Assembly: GCA_934635045.1 (NCBI GenBank)
Contig: CAKTZA010000025.1
Coordinates: 1 to 45,502, forward strand
DNA length: 45,502 nt
Direction of reading: 5' to 3'
Origin: an uncultured Kiritimatiellota bacterium
Lineage (GTDB): Bacteria; Verrucomicrobiota; Kiritimatiellia; RFP12; UBA1067
Part shown: one piece after another, positions 17,301-25,000 of the stretch
How positions within the stretch are numbered: position 1 is the stretch's first letter
Layout: each line of letters begins with the position of its first letter
Notes under the pieces: generated by a model
Told to the model about the DNA's origin: nothing
Database searches by the model: none
What the model saw: only the letters and a program-made list of their open reading frames with translations
Program-made: the position numbers and the translations under genes

Positions 17301-17937
17301 GCTGCTCGGCGCGACGGCGTCGGCGCAGGGCGTCGTGAGCAAGAACGATGCGGGCGTGGCGACCCTGACGGGGGCGGTCGAGCTGACGGGTGACGTGGCC
17401 GTTGTCCGCACGACGGAGGTGGACGCGAAGATCGTCTTTGCGGGCGAGATTTCGGGACACGCCCTGACGGTCGCGGGCGGGTCGCGCGCGGCGGGCGAGG
17501 TGGTCCTGTCGTGTGCGAACAGCTACACGGGCGGCACGCAGGTCGTGGGGGCGACGCTCGCCCTCGGCAGCGTCCGCGCGCTCGGCACGGGCGCCGTCAC
17601 CCTGGCGGATGGAACGCTCGCGCTGGAGAACGGGAGCGACTTCACGCTTGCGAACGAGATTTCCGGCACGGGCACGGTCGCGTTGCGCGGATCGGGGCGC
17701 GTCACGTTCGCCGCCGTCGATTCCGCCGCATCGCTGACGCTTCACCTCGGCGCGGCGCGACGGGTGGCCGTCTCGTCCCTCAAGGGGTTCGCGGCGGTGG
17801 CGACGGAGCGGACTCACAATGTCACGCTCTGGGTCACGGACGACGCGGAAGGCTCGTTTGCGGGGTCTGTCCCCGCGAACGTCACCGTCGCGTACGGCGA
17901 GCCGAAGAAGCCGGGGCTGTGCATTCTCATCAAATAA
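14308..17937 (+). CDS. Giant autotransporter-like surface protein, probably phase-variable at its 5' poly-G tract
   Basis: Passenger-like protein of about 1200 residues in the open frame. After a hydrophobic signal segment (LYALLTLAAALLNVAVAHA) comes EYTWVGAASADADW...AANW, a module also present in the 1.5-kb surface protein. Long stretches of short beta strands follow, with PATR-type repeats such as NAYSGGTW (about residue 945) and NSYTGGTQ (about 1072). The C-terminus PGLCILIK resembles that of the 4.2-kb protein. The best-placed start, ATG 14264 with AAAGGA 7 bases upstream, is out of frame: as sequenced it reads through 16 G and stops at 14366-14368. The open frame begins only at TTG 14308, which has a poor ribosome site. 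A tract of 17 or 14 G would join ATG 14264 to the passenger. First gene of the downstream enzyme operon. Confidence 0.8.
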   Translation: MASSKRTTVRGGGGGLYALLTLAAALLNVAVAHAHEYTWVGAASADADWNRAANWESSDGGTSYPNAADDTAVFTGDARPRTLGSYTVGGLKLTAAGTLTINTYGNRFRVAGPNARFDFADGSTAVFTGGGAVEAADDLATKLTITGVCTVSNEVALGTSRARFAEVNLEKGTFASAQAVCVRKFHVGPGAAFVASSGGLDYSETCFDLAAGAVADLTSNNYGNGVGAFSGAGTVRGFRGRLSLPDGPYVFSGTCENMPNGSICDWTISPIGAQSADAHALVVGSANALSNCAVRLPDSAGRSLRFAAGIGTFRLGELAASSAQSLCLADEADAPVTVFCRVAESALSSTLTSGPGDLYVGNRSNSAITYTGSALFRHTGVLGGFAGVMGQDAQNTFFGDKADAANDAKLDGLAGIAGWNFGPSAMSVRNYFRNVNAFTLKGLYGNGLFQFEGAGAAAVWDFAVTPIDGKVPNVVLDANGGDVTVETARAGACNLQLGAGRTLTVNGGTIGSAEARATVNAPGLGTGGDGTLILAGATLHAAMDSYARRIEVRDGGVLAHYGRLNVPASATAADPATLHVDGGTLRAVWPAGGYWPIELPHASNAARQRITVGTGGAHFDVVRDNTEYSLVVAAPVSGSGRVEKTGCANLEFRHPFDIAGDFHLREGGLVCAVLEDSAALLGSGDFILGNGWLDLGSYGHACGLATGSGSSFRYRNCGSVVVNGGQAAQVTIGSAGNAAFVREAKGSVLNFCSKASADSLDGNGATITVAGSVGVTRAGVLDQPVFALTRAATDRYAFDFLRLDEANRLVNASGLYKTAFVASGDDIVNVTSATTLAGDATCGGLRVQSATLTIPADATLSFSNEDCPAAILLGNGSAAGSISGDGTLDFGAREGVVAVGLSGSDSYDLSGRLATKICGTGGLTLSGNLLFGHSSIRLAASNAYSGGTWINAVEAGAEADGCFGTGDVYVGTGVGESGSLRLGNVTLANALHVTGDGKLLGATASAQGVVSKNDAGVATLTGAVELTGDVAVVRTTEVDAKIVFAGEISGHALTVAGGSRAAGEVVLSCANSYTGGTQVVGATLALGSVRALGTGAVTLADGTLALENGSDFTLANEISGTGTVALRGSGRVTFAAVDSAASLTLHLGAARRVAVSSLKGFAAVATERTHNVTLWVTDDAEGSFAGSVPANVTVAYGEPKKPGLCILIK
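14336..14351 (+). repeat. Homopolymer of 16 G in the coding region
   Basis: An uninterrupted G16 run between the ribosome site/ATG at 14264 and the signal-peptide codons. Runs of this kind are classic slipped-strand mispairing sites. Its length decides which upstream start, if any, is in frame with the passenger. Confidence 0.85.
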
Positions 17938-17965
17938 AGGACAAAAAGCAGAAGAAGGAACGAAA

Positions 17966-19369
17966 ATGACCATGAAGACCCTGAACAGGAAGATGACGTG
18001 TGCCGTGCTGTCGCTGGTGGCGGCCGGAACCGGGGCGGCGCGGGCCGAGGCTCCGAAGGGCGATCCCGCCGCGACCGTCGTGCCGTCCGCCGCCATCGCC
18101 ACGACGGCGGCGACCGAGAGGATGCAGTGGTGGATGGAGGCGCGCTTCGGCATGTTCATCCACTTCGGGCTCTACTCGACCATCGGACGCAAGGAGTGGG
18201 TGAAGACGCTGGAGGACATGACGGACGCGGACTACCAGAAGTACTTCGACAACTTCGACCCCGACAAGCTGGACGCGCGCGCCTGGGCGCAGTCCGCCAA
18301 GCGCGCGGGCGTGAAGTACGCCGTCCTCACCGCAAAGCACCACGAGGGCTTCTGCCTGTGGGATTCCAAGTACACGGACTACAAGTCGACGAAGACGCCG
18401 TTCGGGCGCGACCTCGTGCGCGAGTTCGCCGACGCCTTTCGCGCCGAGGGCATCCGCGTCGGGTTCTACTATTCGCTGCTGGACTGGCATCACCCGGACT
18501 ACACGCCCGACCGCTACTATCCGGGCTGCTTCGACGGCAAGCCGCTCGACTACGCGAAACTGGCCGAGGGACGCGACATGGACCGCTATCGCCAGTACAT
18601 GAAGGACCAGATCACGGAACTGCTGACGGGCTATGGGCGCGTGGACATCATGTGGTACGACTTCTCGCTGGACACGGTGCCCAACTTCAAGAGCACGAAG
18701 GACTGGGACGGGCAGGGGCTGCTCGCGCTCACGCGCAAGCTTCAGCCGTGGGTCATCGTCGACAACCGCCTCGGCAAGGACGCGCCCGGCGATTTCCTGA
18801 CGCCCGAGCAACGGCTGGAGCCGACGTGGCCGACCGTCAACGGCCAGCGCGTGCCGTGGGAGACGTGCGTGACGTTCAGCGGCTCGTGGGGCTACAACCC
18901 GGAGGAGCGGACATGGAAGACGCCGCGCCAGATCGTCGAGATGCTGGCGCGGGCCACGTCGACCGGCGGCAACCTGATCCTCAACGTCGGGCCGGACGGG
19001 CGCGGACGCTTCGAGCGCCGCGCGCGCGAGCGGCTGGAGGCGGTGGGCGCGTGGATGGATCTCAACGGCCGCGCGATCTACGGGTGCACGCAGGCGGACG
19101 GATTCCGCGCGCCGCCGAACACGCTCCTGACGCTCAACCCGAAGACGCGGCGGCTCTACCTGTTCATCCTCTCCTGGCCGACCGGGAACCTGCCGTTCGC
19201 GTTCGCCGACCGCGTTTCGTATGCGCGTTTCCTGCATGACGCCTCCGAGGTCCGGATCGGCAAGGGCAAGAAGACGGAGGGTGACGGCGACGAGAAGCCG
19301 GACGTGCTGCGGCTTCCCGAAGTCGAGCCGGACACGATCCTGCCGGTCGTGGAGATGATTTTGAAGTAA
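17966..19369 (+). CDS. GH29 alpha-L-fucosidase, secreted
   Basis: A 467-residue protein with a signal peptide (ending near GAARA, residue 27). GH29 catalytic domain signatures are clear: MQWWMEARFGMFIHFGLYS near the start, TAKHHEGFCLWDS (His125, His126) and VDIMWYD, where Asp232 is the expected nucleophile. They are followed by GNLILNVGPDGRGR. It removes alpha-L-fucose from glycans in the periplasm or outside the cell. GAAGGAA lies 5-11 bases before the ATG. It starts 28 bases after the surface-protein gene and 17 bases before the next gene, with no terminator between, so it is part of one operon. The C-terminal beta domain is short, as in compact GH29 members. Confidence 0.93.
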   Translation: MTMKTLNRKMTCAVLSLVAAGTGAARAEAPKGDPAATVVPSAAIATTAATERMQWWMEARFGMFIHFGLYSTIGRKEWVKTLEDMTDADYQKYFDNFDPDKLDARAWAQSAKRAGVKYAVLTAKHHEGFCLWDSKYTDYKSTKTPFGRDLVREFADAFRAEGIRVGFYYSLLDWHHPDYTPDRYYPGCFDGKPLDYAKLAEGRDMDRYRQYMKDQITELLTGYGRVDIMWYDFSLDTVPNFKSTKDWDGQGLLALTRKLQPWVIVDNRLGKDAPGDFLTPEQRLEPTWPTVNGQRVPWETCVTFSGSWGYNPEERTWKTPRQIVEMLARATSTGGNLILNVGPDGRGRFERRARERLEAVGAWMDLNGRAIYGCTQADGFRAPPNTLLTLNPKTRRLYLFILSWPTGNLPFAFADRVSYARFLHDASEVRIGKGKKTEGDGDEKPDVLRLPEVEPDTILPVVEMILK

Positions 19370-19386
19370 AACGAAAGAACACTCAA

Positions 19387-22083
19387 ATGAAAAAGACAAA
19401 GACGATTCTCACGTTCCTTTCCGCCGCGCTGCTCGCGGCATCCGGCTCCGCGTTCGCGGCGACCACGTTCCTGTGCGAGACGAGCGAGCCGCGCGCGAAC
19501 ATGTTCATCCAGGGCGAGGACATCTATCTCTACTTCACCGCGACAGGCCTGAAGTCTCGCGAGAAGGGCGTCAGCGCCGATCTCGTCGTCAAGGACGCCT
19601 TCGACAAGGTCGTGCACGAGAAGAAGGGGCTGCACATCGAGGTCAACGACGTCGGCACGGGCACGTCGCATTACCTTGTCTCCCACGTGATCAAGCCGCT
19701 TGGGTTCTATCGCGTGTTCGCGACGCTCTCGGACGGCACGAAGCTGCCGGCGATCGGCTCGCGTCCCGAAGGCTACGTCACCTTCGCCATCCTGCGCGAC
19801 CCGAAGAGGAAAGGCGTCTACACGATGCCCTATTCGCACTTCATGACGGAGGGAGGCGGCTGGCGCGGCTTCATGGGCGGCGGTTGCTGGAGCCAGCATC
19901 AGGGCTCTGGCCAGTGGCGGCACCTGGAATACGAGGGGCTGGGCACGTACGCGAAGAACCCGGATGCCGACAAGATTGTCCTGCGCGAGTCGCTGAAGAA
20001 GGAAGGCCCGGTCAAGCCGGGCGAACTGCGCAACGACTATGGCATCGCGAACATGATGACGGGGCCGTCCCCGAAGTGGCCGCGCACGACGGAATATTTC
20101 ACGGCGACGTCCATCAAGACGCGCATCCCGATGCTGGCGCCGAAGGGGCTGGAGGCGTGGCGTGACTTCTGCGACACGCTCTCGAAGAACTGGGCGAAGC
20201 AGTTCGCCGACCATCCGATTCATCTCTACCAGTTCACGTCGGAGTGGGATCCGGTCTACGGCGTCTCGACGTGGGAGGACTTCCGCAACTTCTTCCGCGT
20301 CGCCTACGAGACGATCCACCGCAACGACCCGAAGGCCTGCATCCTGCTGATGCCGAACGACATCGCGGAGAACCTGCGCAACGGCATGGGCGAATACGCC
20401 GACGCCATCTCGAACCACTCCTATTGCGGATTTCCCGTCGAGGCCAACGGACTCGTGGCGCGCTGCCGCCGCTGGATTCGGACGATCCGCGAGCTGTCGG
20501 GCAAGGACATGCCGATCTACGGCACGGAGTTCGGCTTCTCGACCGGCGGACTGAAGGAAAACGAGTCCCTGCAGATGTACGGCCTGGTGCGCGGCTCGCT
20601 GGTCATGCTGGGCGAGGGCTGGCGGACGCAGTCGCTCTTCAAGGGCGCGGACTACCGGGCGGAGCCGGGCTACGGGTTCAACTACAACCTCGACTACAAG
20701 GCGAACGACAACGACTGGCTGCCGCTGAAGACGAGCCCCAAGCCCGTGATGCCGGCTCTGGACGCGATGATCAACTGCGTCGAGGGACACGTGAGCGTCG
20801 GCCCCGTCGAGTTCCTCGGCGACACGGCGCTCGGCTACGTGCTGAAGGCCGAGGACGGCCACACGGTGATGCCGCTCTGGGACTACGGCGACGGCTCGCG
20901 CGTCACGGTCGAGGTCGGGCGCGAGCAGGTCGAGGTCGCGGACATGATGGGCAACCTCCGCACGGTGAAGGCGCCGGGCGGCCGGCTGACGCTCGACCTC
21001 TCGGAAGCGCCGCAGTACGTGCTGGACGTCAATCCCGACACGTGGACGCGCGAACGCCTGGCGACGGAAAACGAGAAGGCGCACGCGGCGCGCGCGAAAC
21101 GGGACTTCAGGCCCGTGACGTGCGAGGCCGTCCTGCCGACGCTGCGGAAGGGCGCGTACGGCATGGCCGTGCGGCTCGCGGCGCAGGGCGGGCGTCCCGC
21201 CTCCGGCACGGCCAAGGTGCGTCTGCCGGGGCATCCCGACGGGCGCGCCCAGTTCGCGTTCAGCCTGAAGGCCGACGAGACGAAGGAATTTGACGTCACG
21301 TTCGGCGCGCTCGACGTGCAGGCGTTTGAGGAAGTTCCTGTCGAGATTGAGTTCGCCGTTGCGGGCCGCACATATGTCGTCAAGGACGAGATGAACTACC
21401 TCTTTGCCGCGCGCCTGGCGACGCCGACGTTCGACGGCAAGGACGACGAGTGGACGGGCGTGCGCGTCTGGAAGGTCGACGACGTCCATCCGACGCGGGC
21501 CCCGCAGTGGCACGATGGGCCGGACGACATCCGCGCCGATGTGCGCGTCGCCTGGAATGACGACTATCTCCTCTTCTTTGTTCGCACGGAGGATGACGTG
21601 TTCCTGCAGGAGGAGACCGGCTTCAAGACATGGGACTGGGACTCGCTCCAGATGGGCTTCACCAAGGTCTACCGCCACAAGGACACGAACAACCAGTGGC
21701 TGGACGCCTTGACGCGCTGCCGCACGGAAATCGACTTCGCCCTGACGAGGAACGGGCCGGAGACGTTCCGCGCGATGACGTGGGATCCCAAGGCGTTCCC
21801 CAAGACGCTGCTGGACCCGGCGAAGGCGCGCCTGGGCGTCACGCAGCGCAAGGACGCCGACGGCCGCACGTATACGCACTACGAGATCGGACTGAAATGG
21901 GAGCTTCTCGGTCTGGCGAAAGTCTCGGCGGGTGACCGTCTCGGCTGGGCGTTCGCCGCGCTGGACAAGGACAAGAAAGACCGGACGGAGCAGCTCTATC
22001 CGTCCATGATCGGCGCCTTTGTCCTCAAGGATCCGATGAGGTTCGGCATGATCACGCTTTCGGATGAGAAAGGAGACAGGTAA
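19387..22083 (+). CDS. Secreted (alpha/beta)8-barrel glycosidase (clan GH-A-like) with C-terminal CBM9-like domain
   Basis: An 898-residue protein with a clean signal peptide (KKTKT...GSAFA). After a small N-terminal beta domain, a TIM-barrel-like region (about 190-520) has FTSEWDPVYG with Glu286 as probable acid/base and MPIYGTEFG with Glu381 as probable nucleophile. This is the spacing of retaining clan GH-A enzymes. From about 678 to the end (FDGKDDEWTG, DIRADVRVAWNDDYLLFFV, FEIGLKWELL-like) it resembles CBM9-type ligand-binding domains. I cannot name the GH family. Its place directly between the fucosidase and the GH30-GH106 gene suggests the same substrate. It ends 2 bases before the next start. 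Confidence 0.72.
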   Translation: MKKTKTILTFLSAALLAASGSAFAATTFLCETSEPRANMFIQGEDIYLYFTATGLKSREKGVSADLVVKDAFDKVVHEKKGLHIEVNDVGTGTSHYLVSHVIKPLGFYRVFATLSDGTKLPAIGSRPEGYVTFAILRDPKRKGVYTMPYSHFMTEGGGWRGFMGGGCWSQHQGSGQWRHLEYEGLGTYAKNPDADKIVLRESLKKEGPVKPGELRNDYGIANMMTGPSPKWPRTTEYFTATSIKTRIPMLAPKGLEAWRDFCDTLSKNWAKQFADHPIHLYQFTSEWDPVYGVSTWEDFRNFFRVAYETIHRNDPKACILLMPNDIAENLRNGMGEYADAISNHSYCGFPVEANGLVARCRRWIRTIRELSGKDMPIYGTEFGFSTGGLKENESLQMYGLVRGSLVMLGEGWRTQSLFKGADYRAEPGYGFNYNLDYKANDNDWLPLKTSPKPVMPALDAMINCVEGHVSVGPVEFLGDTALGYVLKAEDGHTVMPLWDYGDGSRVTVEVGREQVEVADMMGNLRTVKAPGGRLTLDLSEAPQYVLDVNPDTWTRERLATENEKAHAARAKRDFRPVTCEAVLPTLRKGAYGMAVRLAAQGGRPASGTAKVRLPGHPDGRAQFAFSLKADETKEFDVTFGALDVQAFEEVPVEIEFAVAGRTYVVKDEMNYLFAARLATPTFDGKDDEWTGVRVWKVDDVHPTRAPQWHDGPDDIRADVRVAWNDDYLLFFVRTEDDVFLQEETGFKTWDWDSLQMGFTKVYRHKDTNNQWLDALTRCRTEIDFALTRNGPETFRAMTWDPKAFPKTLLDPAKARLGVTQRKDADGRTYTHYEIGLKWELLGLAKVSAGDRLGWAFAALDKDKKDRTEQLYPSMIGAFVLKDPMRFGMITLSDEKGDR

Positions 22084-22085
22084 AG

Positions 22086-25000
22086 ATGCAGATGGTTTTG
22101 ACGCTTGCGGCGGTGGCCGCGTTTCAGACGACGAGGGACGGCGAGTTCTCGGAGGTGCGAACCGTTCCGCCGACATCCGAGGAGGCGTGGCAGACGCCCG
22201 TCCTCGACCTGGACGCGGCCCGATCGTCGCACCCGTATCTCGGCCTGGGCGGCGGTCTTGGCGATGCGACCTGCAAGCTCCTCTCGGAACTGCCGCCCGA
22301 CCGTCGGCGCGCCTTGCTGGAGGAGCTTTTCTCGGAAAAGGGCCTGAACCTGAGCGTCGCCCGCGTCCAGGTCGGCGCGAACGACTACTCGACCGAAGTC
22401 TACACCTATGACGACGGAGCGCCCGACCCCGAACTGAAGCGGTTCTCGATCGACAAGGACCGGCGGTGGGTCCTGCCGACGCTGCGGGAAGTCTCGGAGA
22501 TCCGAAAGGACGTCTTCATCCTGGCTTCGCCGTGGACGCCGCCGGGCTGGATGAAGACGAACGGCGGCCTCTTCGGCGGCTGGATGAAAAGCGAATGGCT
22601 GGAGACGTATGCCGACTACTGCCTGAAGTTCGTCTCGGCCTATCGGGACGCGGGCGTGAACGTGCAGGCGTTCACCGTCCAGAACGAGCCCGAATGCCAG
22701 CGCGGCGGAAGCCCGACGTGCCTGTGGCATCCCGAACAGGAGGCGAAGATGGCGAAGCTGCTGCGCGCCCGGCTGGATGCCGCCGGCTTCGACGGCACGC
22801 GCATCTGGCTCTGGGACCACAACTACGACGGGTATCGCCGCGTCCTGGACCAGCTCAGGGACGCGGAGCTGCTGAAGGCGGTCGATGCCGTCGCGTGGCA
22901 TCCGTACGGCGGCGAGCCGTCGATGCTGGATCGCGTGCGCGCGGCGCATCCGGCCTTGCCGTTCCACCAGACGGAATTCGGCCCGAACATCGATCCGGCG
23001 CTCGGACGGGATCTCGCCTTTTGGGGCAAGACGATCATCGGCGCGCTTCGGCACGGCTGTTCGAGTTTCCTGAACTTCTGCCTCGTGCTGGACGCGAACG
23101 GCTACCCGAACACTTCGCAGGGCCTGGGCTGCGGCGGCTTTGTCGAGCTGGACGTCCAGGCGGGGACGTGGAAGCCCTCGGCGCAGTACAAGGCCTTTCG
23201 CCACTTCTCGCCGTTCGTCCGGCGCGGCGCGAAGATCCTCGACTGCGCGTGGAGCGATCCGTCAGGAACGGAGGCGATCGCCTTTGAGAACCCGGACGGG
23301 ACACGGGTGATCGTCTTTGCCGTGCCGGGGGAGAATCCCCACACGCGGCGGCAGGTTCAATTCAAGGTCGACGGAGCGTATCATTTGCTATCCGTCCCCG
23401 AACACTCAATCACGACATTCGTGCTGGAGAAGAACGAAGGGCTTTCGCTCGAACGCGGCTTTCGCCGTCCGCCGGCGTCTGCGCGGCCGTGGACGTGGTG
23501 GCACTGGATGGACGGGCACGTCAGCCACGCGGGGATCACGGCCGACCTGGAGGCCATGCGCGACATCGGCCTTGGCGGCGCGACGGTCTTCGACGTGACG
23601 GCGGGGATGGCGCGCGGGCCGGTCGACTTCGGCACGGAGGCGTGGTTCGGCGCGGTGGGGCACGCGGTGCGCGAGGCGCACCGCCTCGGCCTCGAGATCC
23701 AGGTTCCGAACTGCTCGGGGTACAGCTCGTCCGGCGGGCCGTGGGTGAAGCCGGAGCAGAGCATGAAGTTCGTCGTCCACACGGAGACGCGCGCGGACGG
23801 CCCCCGCCGCTTCGACGGCGTGTTGCCGGCGCCGCCGAACCCGCACGGCTTCTACGCGGACATTGCGGTTCTCGCATTCCCGGTTCCGTCCGCCGAGGGG
23901 GAGCCGCTCCCGTCCGCGCAAGGCGAACAGACGTTCATGGGCGACACGGGCGGCACGGTTGAGTTTTCTTCGTCCGAGCCGTTCGAGGCGACGGGCGTCT
24001 CGTTCGTCCTGACGGGCGGCGGGCAGTGGAACGAGCCGGCGCGCTTCGCCGTCGCCTATTCGGACGACGGCGTGACTTGGCGGGACGGCGGCGCGCGCGA
24101 CTTCGACGTGCGGCGTTCGGGCAGCGGCCCGACGGGGCGGCGCTACTATCCCCTTGACCGCCCGATTCGCGGCAAGAAGTTCCGCATCACGTTCTCATTT
24201 CCGCCCGAACCGACCAGTCCGGGCTACGAGCCTGGCTACGTGGGGCGCTTCACGGTGCGCGACGCGGCGTTGGAGCGGCGGGCCGCGCTCAGCGACCTCG
24301 ACGGGAAGACGTTTCGCATCCGCCAGCAGATCCGCCGCGACAGCTTCCCGACGAAGCCCGGACAGGTCGTCGCGCTCTCGGCGGTGACGAACCTGACGCA
24401 CCTCCTGACGGCGGACGGCCGCCTCGCGTGGGACGTGCCGGCGGGCCGCTGGGCGATCTTGCGCGTCGGCTTCGCCGCCAACGGCGAGCGGAACCATCCC
24501 GTGAGCGGCGGCGGTTCGGGGCTGGAGGTCGACAAGCTCGACCGCGCGGCGCTGGACGCCCATTTCGACGCCTACGTCGAGAAGCTGTGCGCGCGGCTCG
24601 GCCCGGATCTCGTCGGACAGGGGAAGCGCGCGCTCTCCGGCATCCTCGTCGACAGCTACGAGGTCGGCTCCCAGAACTGGACGCAGGGCTTCGAGCGCAT
24701 CTTCCGTCAGCGCAGGGGCTATGACCTCGTGCCGTGGCTCGCGCTCCTCTCCGGGCGCGTCGTCGATTCGGTTGCGGAAAGCGAGCGCGTGCTGGGCGAC
24801 TTCCGCGCGGTCATCGCGGAACTCTTCGCCGAGAACTATTCGGACGCGCTGGCGGCGCGCTGCCGCGCGCGCGGACTCCAGTTCGGCGTCGAATGCTACG
24901 GCAACGGGCCGTTCAACGCGCTTGAATACGGGCGTTCGGCGGACATCCCGATGTGCGAGTTTTGGGCGAAGAAGGGGGACGGCGTCGTCAATTCGACCGC

